Shown here piece after piece: positions 1-10,690 of a stretch of DNA of 64,000 nucleotides. Made by a program: the position numbers and the translations under genes. Positions within the stretch are counted from its first letter, which is position 1. Every line of letters starts with the position of its first letter. Under the pieces are notes generated by a model that was not told where the DNA came from, did not search any database, and worked only from the letters and a program-made list of their open reading frames with translations. The stretch is from Prorocentrum cordatum (lineage: Eukaryota; Sar; Dinophyceae; Prorocentrales; Prorocentraceae). The stretch is taken from NCBI GenBank assembly GCA_963575745.1, contig CAUYUJ010003614.1, forward strand, positions 290,501 through 354,500, given 5' to 3'.

Positions 1-94
1 TGGTATGCATGTCTAGATGTAGATATATAACCTTGAGCGTCCGCACCAAGGCCGTCAACGCGTCGACGCGGCGCGTGTCGTACTACATGGACCT

Positions 95-190
95 CTCCCG
101 AGGTGCGTTCTGCTAAGGATGCCGAGGGGAATCCAACCGTGGCGACGAGGCCCCACCCGAGAGGCCCAAGAAGGGCGAAAACGGGGACGA
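95..190. repeat. Dispersed repeat with GTGGCGACGA core
   Basis: A block carrying GTGCGTTCTG, then CCAACCGTGGCGACGAGG, then GGCCCAAGAAGGG. Related blocks occur near 3052-3150, 15258-15335 and, in part, 36649-36700. No coding signal or clear terminal repeats were seen. Confidence 0.5.
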
Positions 191-199
191 TAGGAACAC

Positions 200-345
200 A
201 GAACGGCATAACCATACATGTTTACCGGTCCTTCCGCATGTCTTTGATGTGCGCTGGACCCCCGTAGTGGGGATCCAACGCGGGGATCCAACGCAGATCC
301 AAGAAATTCGCGCAGAGCGTGGAAAATACATGCTTACACACTTGT
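200..345 (+). mobile_element. MITE-A copy 1, degraded
   Basis: The right half matches the family's right arm: GATCCAAGAAATTCGCGCAG followed by an AAATACATGC-type end. The left arm and GC-rich centre are badly eroded. It is assigned only by comparison with the better copies at 8.7 and 59.6 kb. Confidence 0.45.
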
Positions 346-439
346 ATCTTCTCCAGGAAGAGCATCGGCATCAATATGTTATTAACATCCGACTCACGGG
401 GGGGGGCGACACTATGAGGGTGTCATTATCCAGGCGAAC

Positions 440-1562
440 GACACAAGTTGTGGACACCGCTTTCGGTGGAGCTCCTCAGGAGGCCACCATACGCGCGAGG
501 GGCGCGCCGTGATGGGTGGGGAGACGCACGTGGACGCGGCCACGGGGATCTTCGGTGCTCCGTATGGGGTCACGAAGCTGTGTGCTGGGTTGGAGAAACG
601 CATGCGGCCCAGGCCACTGGAGCGTTCGGTGGAGCTCCCCATGGGGCCACGGAGCGCTGTACTGGGCGGGGGGGGCGCATGCGGCCGCGGCCGCGTCAGC
701 TGGGGCCTTCGCTTGAGCTCCCCATGGGGCCACGACGCGCTGTTTGCATGCGACCACGGCCATTATTGGGGCCTTCGGTGAAGCGCCTTACGGGGGCCAC
801 GGAGCGCTGTACTGGGCGGGGGAGACGCATGCGAACGTCGCCTCTGGGGCCTTCGGTGGGACTCCCGAGGGGGTCACGAAGCGGTGCACTGGGTGGGGGA
901 AACACGCATGGGAACTCTGGGGCTATGGTGCCACGAAGCGGTGTACTGGCCACGAAGCGGTGTACTGGGTGGAGAAAACACATGCGACCGTTGCCACTGG
1001 GGCCTTCTTTAGAGCTCCCTATGGGGCCACGGAGCGCCGTACTGGGCGGGGGACACGCATGCGAACGTCGCCTCTGGGGCCTCCGATGGAGCTCCCTTTG
1101 GGGTCACGACAAGGTGTGCTGGGTGAGGGAAACACGCATGCGAACGTGCCTCTGGGGTTCTCTGTTGGGTCACGAAACAGTGTGCTGGGTAGGGGAAGCA
1201 CGCATGCGGACGTCGCCGCTGGGGCCTTCGGTGGAGCTCCCTATTAGGCCACGACGCGCTTCCACTGGGTGGGGGGAAAGCATGCGAACGTCGCCTCTGA
1301 GGCCTTCGGTGGAGCTCCCTGTGGGTCTACGAAGCGCTGTACTGGGTGGCGGAAACACGCATGCGAACGTCGCAGCTGGGGCCTTCGGTTGAGCTCTTGA
1401 TTGGGCCGCGAAGCGGTGTACTGGGTGGGGGTAAGCGCATGCGAACGTCGCCTCAGGGGCCTCGAGTGGAGCTCTCAATTGGGGCACGAAGCGTTTCCAC
1501 TAGGTGGGACAAACGCATGCGAACGTCGCCCCTAGGGGCCTTCGGTGGAGCTCCCTATGCGG
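440..1562. repeat. 78-bp minisatellite
   Basis: About 13 imperfect units. Each contains GGGGCCTTCGGTGGAGCTCC, a GGGGCCACGAAGC-type block, CTGTACTGGGTGGGG and ACGCATGCGAACGTCGCC. Successive GGGGCC anchors are mostly 77-81 bp apart. Because 78 is a multiple of 3, long open frames cross the array on both strands; they are by-products of the period and not evidence of a protein. Confidence 0.85.
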
Positions 1563-1823
1563 TCACGAAAAGCGTGAGGGGGTGCCGAAGGGCAGAGGCA
1601 GGGATGGGCAGGAGGGAGGAAGGGCGGGAGGCACGAAGGAGACGCGGGCCGCTCCCAACACTACAGGATGGTTGGGAGAAAGAGGGGGTCGCGAGCCAAC
1701 TGCACGACGGTGCTTTTCCCGGCGACTCCTGGCGCCAAAGGCCACCTCCGCATCTAGGGAAGCGCACGGCGGCGGGTCCGAGTCCGGCTGCATGAGGCAG
1801 ATCATTTCACAAACCTGCCAGCT

Positions 1824-1825
<2 letters not shown>

Positions 1826-1854
<29 letters not shown>
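1826..1854. repeat. (CA)n microsatellite
   Basis: Uninterrupted CA dinucleotides lying between otherwise non-repetitive GC-rich sequence. Confidence 0.95.
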
Positions 1855-1856
<2 letters not shown>

Positions 1857-2127
1857 TCCGCCCGCCCTGGCCCTGCTCTTCTCGGGGACGCGCTGACCTG
1901 GGTCAGCGCCGACGCGGGTCAGCCGAGAGCCGTGCCGCCAGGCCCTGACGCCAGCACGAAGGTAGCTCCCGAGACCCCGGGGCTCAGCGGAAGGGAGGCC
2001 TGGCCCGACGTGCGAGGCTCCAGCATCCCTGGATCCAACACGTGGACGTCTCGCTTCTACTTCCACCGCCATCCGCCGGCGGATCCGGCGCCATATTGCT
2101 GAAGAGAGCACCCCCCGATTCAAGCAG

Positions 2128-2333
2128 CGGAAGAAGAAACAGCATGACCACAAACTTCCGCACAAACTTTGGGATGTCCGCGCAGGTGTCTTGGATCTGC
2201 GCTGAGTCCTCCTCCCTGGCGCGCGGAGCGCGCCAGGGGCGGGGCCGGAGGCGCCGCCAGGGTGGTCCAGCGCGGATCCAAGAAATCTGCGCAGACCGTC
2301 GAAAGTTCATGCTTGTGTCTAATTTGTTCCCCG
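2128..2333 (+). mobile_element. MITE-A copy 2
   Basis: Left end GGAAGAAGAAACAGCATGAC, arm GTCCGCGCAGGTGTCTTGGA, centre CTGGCGCGCGGAGCGCGCCA (itself a hairpin), then GGAGGCGCCGCC and the inverted arm GCGGATCCAAGAAATCTGCG. The right end reads GGGGAACA on the minus strand, as in copies 7 and 11. No convincing target duplication was found. Confidence 0.8.
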
Positions 2334-2544
2334 ATTTCTGGAACAGCCTGCGTGGCTGCACACCCAGCTCAGGAGTGGCTTGCCTCCGCTATAGCGCTGA
2401 CCCCCGTCGCCGCCCGCCCCGGGCCCTCCGATGCCAGAGGCAGGGGTGGCCATCACTCCAGCTCCAGCTGGCGCGAGCCGCACAGCTTCGCGCCCACGAT
2501 GACGCCTCGTCACCCTCTCTCTCCTCCAGCTCCTCCTCCTCCCT

Positions 2545-2762
2545 CCCCGCCATCCTCCAGCGGCGAGCCCAGGGGGGAAGCGGGAGGGTGCGGGCCTTCT
2601 CAAAAGCTCGGAAATCCTCCAGCCTTCCAAGAAGTGTTCTAAGCCTTCCCGGAAGACACAGATAACCTCTCAGAGGGCCATCGGGCTTCTGAGAAGCCCC
2701 GCCGCCTTCTGAGAAGACTTCCTCTCCTTCTCACCACCCCCCCCTCGCTCGCCGTCGAAATA
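2545..2762 (+). mobile_element. CTTCTCAGAAG foldback element, copy 1
   Basis: Family with an outer inverted repeat of the CGGCGGCGAGCGAGGGGGG type and an interior packed with CTTCTGAGAAG palindromes and CCTTCCCCGAAGACACAG. This copy runs from CCAGCGGCGAGCC to CCCCTCGCTCGCCGTCG. Other copies lie near 13.1, 15.5, 27.9, 58.5 and 63.7 kb. Confidence 0.7.
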
Positions 2763-3051
2763 TCCTGACTCCTCGGCCTGTCTGTCTCTCGGGCACGACC
2801 TCTGGATCCGTGGATCTGTGAATCCGTGGATCTGCCGCGTGGCGCCAGGCCCACAGCTCGGGGAAGTTACACCCCCCGAAACATGAGGCTAGCGCCGCCA
2901 ATGCGGCCACGCAGCGCGCCGATTCTGCACGGAAACGGGACCCGTCGCTGATCGACGCGCTTTGACCCATGTTTGCATTTCCGCGGGTCTCCTCCTCACG
3001 CCCCACCGGGGGAAACAAAAAGGTACCCTTACCGTTACGCCCCGGACATCT

Positions 3052-3150
3052 CTCCGACGGTGCGTGCTGACCAGAATGTCGAGACAGATCCAGCGGTGGC
3101 GACGATGGCCTCTCAAGAAAGGCCCAACACATGAAAACAAGGCAAAGGCA
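3052..3150. repeat. Dispersed repeat with GTGGCGACGA core, copy 2
   Basis: Matches the block at 95-190 through GGTGCGTGCTGACCAGAATG, ATCCAGCGGTGGCGACGATG and AAAGGCCCAACACATG. Confidence 0.5.
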
Positions 3151-3404
3151 GCGGCATCGGTACCTTGCCCTCCTCTCTGACCGCCTCCCGCTCACCTCCT
3201 CTCATGGTCCTCCTCCGTCCCCACCGCCCCACCTGCCCTCCTCACGCCCCGGCTCTGAATCCCATATCCAAGCTGCGAGCGGCCGTCGGTCGGCCGACGG
3301 GCAAGGTGCTCTACAGGGGGCCCGGGGTCCACGCCAGCATCTTCTTGTGAAGTGGCCCCTTTCTCTTCCCTCCTCCTCGTCGGAAGACGTCCGTTTCCGC
3401 GCCC

Positions 3405-3550
3405 TAGCGGTCTAGGCTCCAGGGCGCAATCCCGCGCATACGCGGTCGCACGGATACGCTCCGCGTGGGGCATCCGCGAACCAAATGCCCCCGTCGCCGA
3501 GGGGTCACCGCCCAGGGGCCGGGCTCGCGAGGCCGCGGATAAGGATATGC
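3405..3550. repeat. Dispersed repeat K, copy 1
   Basis: Shares GCAATCCCGCGCATACGCGG, TCGCACGGATACGCTCCGCG and the later GTC(A/G)CCGCCCAGGGGCC-type block with 35035-35250. Function unknown. Confidence 0.6.
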
Positions 3551-3889
3551 TTTTCTCCCACGACTGCTCCTTTCGGATCCTACTCCTCCTTCTGTGGGAA
3601 TCCCTGGGAGCCTCCCATACCTTCTTGTTGGCTCTTGCGAATCGACGCGGATCGGCGCTGCATCGGCGCTAATCGACGCTGATCGACACGAAATCGACTC
3701 TGTTTCATCGGCTACCAGGCGTAAGTCGACGCCAGTGCGCCCAAAAAGTTGGAAACCCCGCATCGGTCTTTAGATACGCCCCCAGGGTAAACGCGGCTCC
3801 AGGGATTGGCAAACCCCGCTTGACGGACTGGAGCGCCACCGATAATGGAAAATAGCCATTTCTCCGGGACGGCACCCGCCGTACAACCA

Positions 3890-3892
3890 CGA

Positions 3893-3938
<46 letters not shown>

Positions 3939-4035
3939 CTCGACCTCGACGACGACGACGGCGATACGACTACGGCTACAAATGCGACTACGGCTGGTTA
4001 GCGACCGCGACTACGACTACGACTACGACTAGGAC
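3890..4035. repeat. (GAC)n tract grading into (TACGAC)n
   Basis: GAC trinucleotides from about 3892 to 3960, followed by CTACGACTACG-type hexanucleotides to about 4030. Confidence 0.9.
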
Positions 4036-4120
4036 GACCACTATTACTTATGCCCCAGGAGCGCTCTCACGGATCAGAAACTTGATCCTCGGTAACTCCA
4101 CCCTCTGAAACTCCGATCGC

Positions 4121-4870
4121 AATCCTCGTGAGAACTTGCTCACATTTTCTCTCGCGTGTGGGGTAGCCCACGGTATATTGTTCGCTTGGGGAAAGGACCA
4201 GCCAATAATATTCAGCCACCGAACGTTCGTGGGAAAATATTGCCCTGGTTCACAAGGCGCTGACCAGGCGCCAACAGCAGTTCTGCCAGCAGCCATAGGC
4301 AGACCAATGTACAAAGAACTCGCGATTCAAAACGATATACAGTATTATTGCAATCCTCACGAGAAGATGCCAAACCATCCACTCGCGTGCGGGGTGGCCC
4401 ACGGTGGATTATTCGCTGGGAGAAACAACCGCCCAAGAATATCAAACCATCGAACATTAGTGGGAACTGATTCCCTTGCTCCAGCAGGCGCCGACCAGAC
4501 GCCAGCAGCAGCTCTGCCCACAGCAATAGAACGAGCTTTCTGAAATAACTCGCGACTCAAAAAGATGTGCATCCTCATTGCAAGCATCATGGGAAGATGC
4601 TCAACATTCCTCCCGCGTGTGGTGAAGCCCGCGGTGGATTACCCGCTGGGAGAAATAGCCGCCCAAGAACACCAAGCCCACCGAACATCATTGAGACCAT
4701 ATCCCCCTGTCGCCGCAGGCACCGACCAGGCGCCAGCAGCTGTTCTGCCAGCAGCAATAGGCAGGCGAGTCTGAGACTAGCGAATCAAAGCGACTATTGC
4801 GATCCTCATGACAAGATGCTCACGCATCCTCTCGCGTGTAGGGTAGCCCCCAATGGACTATTCCATAGGA
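4121..4870. repeat. About 228-bp tandem repeat, 3.3 copies
   Basis: Units begin with a GCAATCCTC(A/G)(C/T)GAGAA-type block at about 4121, 4351, 4568 and 4798. They share CTCGCGTGTGGGGTAGCCCA, GGGAGAAACAACCGCCCAAG and AGGCGCCGACCAGACGCCAG. Long frames cross the units on both strands without a recognisable protein. The last copy is truncated after GTAGCCCCCAATGG. Confidence 0.8.
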
Positions 4871-4935
4871 GAAATACCCCCCACATACACACACATCATC
4901 CAGCCCGCCCAACAATCGAGGGAAGCTAATCTCCG

Positions 4936-5045
4936 CCGCGACGACGACGACGGCGAAGAGGAGGAGGAGGAGGAGGACGAGAAGGAGGAGCAGGAGGAGG
5001 GGGGGAGGAGGAGGAGGAAGAGGAGAGGGAGAGGAATAGGAGCAG
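4936..5045. repeat. Purine-rich (GAG/GGA) tract
   Basis: GAC triplets followed by mostly GAG, GGA and AGG triplets; the Glu-, Arg- and Gly-rich reading frames here are low complexity. Confidence 0.9.
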
Positions 5046-5267
5046 GAGGGGCGAGTCTATTCCCCGCCGAGAGAAACGGGGGGGGGCAATGCCTAAAGAC
5101 CTCCTGAGGTTACCAAATCCTCCTGTTCCTCCCCTCCCTGCCCGTGGCCTGCCATCGCTCGAACGTCCGTTCCCCGTGCACTTCTCGGTTTCGCGCGTGC
5201 TTTTTGTTCTTTCTCTACATGGCCCAAGATGCTCCTCGATGGTCCTCGCCGAGAAAGAAGCGCCTGC

Positions 5268-5385
5268 GTCGAACGTCCGTCGACTCGAGTCGCACCCGAG
5301 TCGCACTTGAGCCGAAACCGAGTCGGAGCTGAGTCGAGCCTGAGCCGAACCCGAGCCGAGCTTGAGTCGAGCTGGGGCCGAACAG
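5268..5385. repeat. Degenerate 12-bp repeat (GAGTCG/GAGCCG)
   Basis: Repeated words GAGTCGCACCC, GAGTCGCACTT, GAGCCGAAACC and GAGCCGAACCC; frames across it give alternating Arg/Ser/Asp and Leu/Ser/Ala runs. Confidence 0.75.
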
Positions 5386-5599
5386 ATCCATCGGAAGAAG
5401 GCCCCCCAAAAAACGAGCACCGAACGTCCGAATGGTGCCAAGGGGTCCCGCCCCGCGGCCCCGACCCGCCCCGACCCCCTGCCCCGGGCCTCCTGCTCCC
5501 GGCCTTCTCCCCGGCACAAGACGCCCTCCTGGCCCCGGTCCCCAGGGCCCCCCCCCCTGCAAGGCTTGTCCCCCTACAGGGGGATTTTCTGGGCTCGCC

Positions 5600-5758
5600 C
5601 CCCTGCAGGGGAGCCCAGGTGCCCGTGGCAGAAGGCGCGGGGGAGCTCGTCGCGCGGGCCGCGAGGCCCGGGGCGGAGGCCCCCCGGTGCCCTCGTCGCT
5701 GGGGGCGGCCCCGCGGCCCTGCGGCCTGCCGGGGCCACCCTGGCGAGGACGTCCAGGA
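5600..5758 (-). CDS. Possible host exon, unrecognised protein
   Basis: The minus frame reading VLDVLARVAPAGRRAAG and ending near LPRAFCHGHLGSPAG has almost only G or C in third codon positions, as in the better-supported exons here. A GGCGGCAG acceptor-like site precedes VLDVL. No clear donor was found; the exon may end near the CCCCTGCAGGGG hairpin. I recognise no domain. The other frames are also open in this very GC-rich stretch, so the frame choice rests on GC3 and residue mix only. Confidence 0.3.
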
Positions 5759-5837
5759 CTGCCGCCAGCACGCAGCGAGCACAGGTTTTCCAGGAGTGCC
5801 GTCGTCTCGTGGCGATCGCGAGGCATTCCAGGACCTC

Positions 5838-5900
5838 CTATTCGCATGCGTCCACCGATCCGACCTCCTATTCGCATGCGTCCACCGATTCGAAACTAGA
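5838..5900. repeat. 30-bp tandem duplication
   Basis: CCTATTCGCATGCGTCCACC followed by GAT(C/T)CGA occurs twice, 30 bp apart. Confidence 0.9.
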
Positions 5901-5929
5901 GGCCTCCTGGATTGGGTCGGAGGATCTCG

Positions 5930-6036
5930 CCGCATCGCCGATGCATCGACGATGCGTCGGCGAGGCATCGGGGACGTCGGCGTCGCGGCCGCATCGCCGA
6001 TGCATCGCGACGCATCGGCGATGCGGCGCGTTCCTC
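5930..6036. repeat. Cluster of CGATGCATCG palindromes
   Basis: GCATCGCCGATGCATCGACG and GCATCGCCGATGCATCGCGA with inverted partners GATGCGTCGGCG and GCATCGGCGATGCGG. Single copies occur at 34795-34812 and 56168-56190. Confidence 0.75.
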
Positions 6037-6420
6037 CGGCCCCATCCACTCCGATCCCACCTAGGAGTCCTACAATCACGTAGGAATGAAAGGCATACAG
6101 GCTCAGCACTTTGGAAACAGGTGGCGAGAGATACGATCAAGGTAATTACCCGCGCTTGGCCTTGGTTGTAAGACGTGGGCGGCACGGATTAGCTAAACCC
6201 CTGAGCTGGGCCTAGCCGAAATGTCCGCAAGAGGACTGGCCTGGCGCGGACCCCTCTCTTTGAGAGGGTGGTCGCTGTCTCGGAGGAGTGCCCCAGAAAT
6301 CCGAGGCGCTGGACACAATTGGAGCGGCCGTTCTTTGGGCGTCTTCGGTCTCCGAATGCCCTCGCTTGGCCCCTGGACCGTCAACAAAACGATGCAGGAA
6401 GAAAAACGGCCCTATAGTTA

Positions 6421-6565
6421 AGTCGGGCATGTCTCTCTACAGGAAGAATTGTCAAAAAGTCAGAGAAATAATATGGGGACGATGTTTCTACAAATTCTGA
6501 CTATTTTTGCATATGTTTGTACTGCATTTCGTTTTTCTTGCAACTGTAGGAGGACATGCCCGACC
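6421..6565. mobile_element. MITE-B copy 1 with TA target duplication
   Basis: Terminal inverted repeats A/GGTCGGGCATGTC..CTACAG at both ends, flanked by TA at 6419-6420 and 6566-6567. The 145-bp element has an AT-rich interior that stands out from its surroundings. Size, TIRs and TA duplication are typical of non-autonomous Tc1/mariner-type elements; no transposase is present. A second copy lies at 13297. Confidence 0.8.
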
Positions 6566-6714
6566 TAACCCTAGAGGGAAGCTGTCCAGACTTCCAGGGG
6601 CCCAAGCATCGAACAGACTGGAGCGGCAGGATGTTCAAGCCGGTCGAGGCACCAGCAACGGGAGGGGTGACGGTCGGTACCGCGGGGGAGGAGGGGGGGG
6701 CTGGGGCCCCGAGT

Positions 6715-6830
6715 GCCGGTAACGCTTGGGCGGGGTGGGGCACGTCAGGGCGGGGGTGCGCTGCGATCGCCGGAGCATGCGCGCGAGCACGAGCATGTGG
6801 GGGTGGGGTTCCAGCCCCCCCCAAACGAGA
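6715..6830. repeat. Dispersed repeat S, copy 1
   Basis: Shares TAACGC, GGCGGGGTGGGGCACGTC, GCGCTGCGATCG and GAGCATGTGG with 20865-20970, in the same orientation. Confidence 0.6.
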
Positions 6831-7012
6831 GGACCAACCACTTGGCGCAAGATTAGACTTTCAGAGGCCCGCGCACAGCGTCGAAACTTGTCTACGAAAT
6901 TTGTTCTGATTCGACCTTCGGGGGCGTCCAAGAGGGGGGCGTCCAAGACGGCGGGGCCGTAAATCATGGCAGGCGGCATGTGCGCGGCCCAAGGGGGGGC
7001 CACGGACGCATT

Positions 7013-7150
7013 GAAAGAAGAAGAAGAAGAAGAAAATAATAATAATAAGACGAATAATAATAATATTAATATTAATAATAATATTAATAATGATAATAAT
7101 AACAATACCAATAACAATAACAATAACAATAAGAAGAATAAGTATACTAA
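7013..7150. repeat. (GAA)n to (AAT)n to (AAC)n tract
   Basis: GAA triplets, then AAT/ATT triplets, then AAC/AAT hexamers. The Asn-rich and Ile-rich frames here are low complexity. Confidence 0.95.
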
Positions 7151-7481
7151 GAAGAAGAGGCGCCATGAAATCTGGAGAGGGTTCGATATCATGGCCCCCG
7201 CCATGACATCCCCCCCAAAAAAAACATCTCCCCCCTCTTGGCCGCCCCCGAGACCTGCATGCGATTGGACGGTTTCCCCCAGGCGTAGGCGACCCGGGGA
7301 GGGGAGGGTGAGGAGGGGGAGGAGGGGGAGAATTCGGGAGAATTCGGCGACGACGAAGTCGAGTTTCGCCAAAGAGACGAGCGCCGCCTCGGGACCCAAA
7401 AGCGCACAAGGGACCCTGGCGCGGCGTAAACCAAAATTCTGAGGCCCCAGGAGATTCTGAAAACCCTGGGAGCCGTGGTCT

Positions 7482-8345
7482 CTAATGTGGAAGGTCCGTG
7501 CCTTTGGAAAGGCGAGAGATAACGTACTTCCCATTCTTTGTGTGAGGGCTACAAGGGCCGAAAAGCCCTTTAACACTCCCCCCATCAGTGACTTTGGCTC
7601 TTCGGCCACAGACTGTGCGCCACCAGGTGGAACAATGCTCAGCATATTCCACGTGTTGCAGGCCCCCGACCCCTCGGACCGATTGAGCCCCAGGGGTCCT
7701 GGGCTTGCAAATCCTGAGCCACCGCTTAGTGGTCAGGGACCCCGAATGCTTGCTGATTGCCTCGTTGCACAGCCTACATTGCCATCTACTACTGGAGGAG
7801 CTAAGGCAGTGCGGGGAGGAGGAAAGGGCCTGGCTCATCTCACTCACCCTCTGCCTGGTCCTCTCCTTGGCCTCCTTCCTCTCGGAAATCTGGGCCGACG
7901 GGTCACGAGGGATAGCGTGGGTATGGGCACGGAGGCGACGTTTCCAGACGAGGGCCGCGGTCGCTCGGGCCCACTTGTACATGCGCATCTGCTGGCGCGG
8001 CAGGCTGTGTAGCTCAGCGCCCCGCTCAGCCAGGGCGTCAGCCACCGCGTTGCCGTACCAGGCCTCCTCGTCCAGGCGTTGTGCACGCATCCCTTCCTCG
8101 TCGGTGCGGCTGGGAACGTGATGGAGCTCGACGATCGAGGCAGGGTCGTCGAGCTCGGGGCTGCGCTTCTGCAGCGCGTGATGCATCAGGTCCCAGATTT
8201 CGCGGTTGGAGCGCTGCTGTCCGAGTTTGGCGTCGTGCGATCGCTGCCAGCCCCTGATGGCCACATCTGAGTCCGTCCATATGCGCACGCGTCCTGTGAT
8301 TGATCGCCAAGCCTGGACGATAGCCCACAACTCAGCTCTGTTGTT
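7482..8345 (-). pseudogene. RNase H remnant of a retroelement
   Basis: The minus frame contains an RNase HI core: NNRAELWAIVQAW (second acidic position), RIWTDSDVAI (third acidic position), an LHHVPS strand, and GNAVADALAERGAE (last Asp). A basic tail and a WQCRLCNEAI cysteine pair follow. The N-terminal part with the first catalytic Asp is missing: homology starts at NNRAE, where a (GGA)n tract begins on the plus strand. Stand-alone domains like this in such genomes usually derive from non-LTR retrotransposons, so I read it as a broken element. An exon of a host RNase H-like protein is possible but less likely. A related remnant lies at 60309-61131. Confidence 0.65.
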
Positions 8346-8505
8346 GGTAGGGGGAGGAGGGGGAGGAGGAGGAGGAGGAGGAGGAGGAGGAGGAGGAGGA
8401 GGCGGAGGACGAGGAGGAAGAGGAGGAGGAGGAGGAGGAGGAGGAGGAGGAGGAGGAGGAGGACGGGTCGCCTAAGCCCTTCGGAGAAACCCTCCACATG
8501 CGATG
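8344..8505. repeat. (GGA)n tract with conserved right flank
   Basis: GGA triplets to about 8463, then GGGTCGCCTAAGCCCTTCGG and AGAAACCCTCCA. The same flank follows the (GGA)n tract at 40165-40440, so tract and flank form one dispersed unit. Confidence 0.75.
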
Positions 8506-8696
8506 GCCACCACGTTGCTGTTACCCCAAGGGGCGGGGCGGCCAGCCCGGGACGGCCTCCAACGACGGCTTCGTCGTGCCTCTCGCGCCCCGAGGACGCC
8601 GCTGCATGGCCTGGGTCTGTCACGGTGTCTTCTGCATGCCAGGGAGAGGAAGATAGAGAGAGAGAGAGAGAAAACCAAAAAAAGAGAGAGAGATAA

Positions 8697-8884
8697 AGAA
8701 GAACAACCACATCAACATAAACTTCTGGCGCTCCGCGCGGATTTCTTGGATTCGCGCTGGACCTCCTTCCCTGGCGCGCGGAGCGCGCCAGGGCGGCGAA
8801 GGAGGCGCCGCCAGGGGCCCTGGCGCGGATCCAAGAAATCCGCGCGTAGCGTCAAAAGTTTATGGTTATGTGGTTTCTTCTTCC
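8697..8884 (+). mobile_element. MITE-A copy 3, nearly intact, in a (GA)n tract
   Basis: 188-bp foldback. The left arm runs AGAAGAACAACCACAT, ACATAAACTTCTGGCGCTCC, GCGCGGATTTCTTGG. The centre has the CTGGCGCGCGGAGCGCGCCA hairpin and GGAGGCGCCGCC. The right arm is GGATCCAAGAAATCCGCGCG, then AAGTTTATGG and CTTCTTCC. GATAA flanks it at 8692-8696 and 8885-8889, and (GA)n lies on both sides (about 8655-8690 and 8890-8919). Insertion into a microsatellite with a 5-bp duplication is the simplest reading. Confidence 0.85.
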
Positions 8885-8885
8885 G

Positions 8886-8920
<35 letters not shown>

Positions 8921-8922
<2 letters not shown>

Positions 8923-9080
8923 GACGCACAGACACATACTAATACCATGTGTTCTCCTTGGAGGCGCGTCCGCCCCGAACATACAGTATACCCATCTTGT
9001 AGCAGATTCCCGAGCGGTGTGGCCAGAAAGCGCCCGCCACGACGCATTTACTATAAGATGTCACGGTGCGCGCGTCGCCC
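8921..9080. repeat. Dispersed repeat J, copy 1
   Basis: Shares GGGACGCACAGA, CATACTAATAC, GTCCTCCTTGGAGGCG-type sequence, AGTATACCC, TCTTGTAG, GGTGTGGCCAGAAAGCG and CGCCACGACGCAT with 59131-59292. The ends are imperfectly inverted (GACGCACAGACA against GACGCGCGCACCGTGACA), so it may be a TIR element. Confidence 0.65.
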
Positions 9081-9099
9081 CTGGGGGGGGGCGACGCAC

Positions 9100-10690
9100 G
9101 CATATTATTAGTGTGTTGGGGTGACGCCGAAGAAACGAGCGGCAGAGAGGTCCAACGGACACGCAAACAATGCACGGCTCGGTCGCCACTGGCGAATAAA
9201 CCGTCCATCACTTCGGGCGCCCGTGTGTCCTTCCACTCTCACCTTCGCTGGTGTGCGCGAGCTTCTTGGCTTTGCCGGCTGGCTTCGAATGCGAAGCAGT
9301 TGTCGGATAGTACTGAAGGGAAGAGGACGTGGATCATGACGATGGTAATGCCAAGAGCCACGAAGGTCAACGGCAACTTACCCTATGAGCGATGGTAGTG
9401 ACATGCGTGAGGATAACTACTTGTTCGCACCACGGACAAATGCACGCATTTCGAGTTGGCTTACGTGCAGCTCTTAGTTCACTTCCAGCGCTCAAGGCAA
9501 TCGAGGTAATGAAGAAATTGTTTGCACCACTGTGCAATCGTGCAAACATGCGGAGCCATGAACCGCATGGACATCGCCATCGCAGTACAATTCAATACCA
9601 GGAAACTGAAAAGACACATGGCTGGATTCATATGCGGAACACGTTGGAGGCACGCGCAAGATACGCGTCTGGTGGGCTTGCGAAGCCAGCCATAGAACGA
9701 CTGAGCGATGGATATACGCCTGGCCACACGTGCACCCACTCTCGCCCGGCCGGCCACATCATGCGTATCCAGCGTCCTGGTTCAGCGTGGTGGTGTGCTC
9801 ACGCGAAAACGCTGAGAGAGGAGCCATCAACAAAAAGGAGAGGCGGAGCGGAATGGCATCCAAAGACAAGAGTGCAACTGTCTCACTGCCGCAAAGCAAA
9901 CGAATACCACATATGTGTACTCAACGTCTCAGCTCAGCTGTCGTGAATCAGGCCTTGGTGACGCCCCCAGTGGGAGGGGCTGGGGGCACAGACATGGCAA
10001 GGGCGGGAGCTGAGTGCGTGCGACGCGCATGCCTGCAGAAGAATCTCCTCCAGGTTTCTCTTCGCCTGCCTCGCTGAGCGTTCTTCGCAGGACCTTGCTG
10101 GTCACCTTTCGCATACCAGAGCTCGGGGAAACGTGAGGGGGGCGGGGAGGCGGAAAGGACGGAGATATTACTTAGCGAAACCGCGACACCCCACGCAAGT
10201 TAGGCTGCACTGGACCGATCAGCATGAGATTAATCCACAACCAATCCAAACATTCAGAATCGCATGAGAGACACTTCGGAGATGCCTTCCTGACACTCAT
10301 CTGGACCGAGCTGACAAACATAAGAAAGGATGGCGACATGGATACGCACGGGTTAGAGAGCCTCGGCGGACGAGGGAAAGAGAGAACTTTGGGGCCGCAG
10401 GGTCGAATGCCGACGACAACACGCTGGTCCATCCGACGCGTTTCTGTGGATCGTCAGGGTGAAGTGGGAAGAAGCTTGCTTCTATTGTTCTATTGCATGG
10501 CCTTCATTCCCGAAGACGCCTGGACTGGCGACAAAAGGACAGGACTGCCGCAAAAGCCACATTCGAGCCCTCCTCCTGCGGTCGGGCGAACGTCTCAACT
10601 CGACGGCTCTTGGCAAAACGAACCACAAAACGTCGTGAGGGAACCGGGCCCTGGAGCCAATGGCTTTCAGCGGGCCTGGCTGTTCGTCCT
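9100..10690. other. No recognised feature
   Basis: Mixed-composition sequence without obvious tandem repeats. Several frames of 60-180 codons are open on both strands (for example plus 9392-9946 and minus 10172-10432). None shows a recognisable motif, high GC3 or splice signal. Confidence 0.4.

Noticed and set aside
448-1392. A 314-codon plus frame across the 78-bp minisatellite
   Set aside because: The period is a multiple of three, so frames stay open by arithmetic; there are no recognisable residues, splice signals or GC3 preference.
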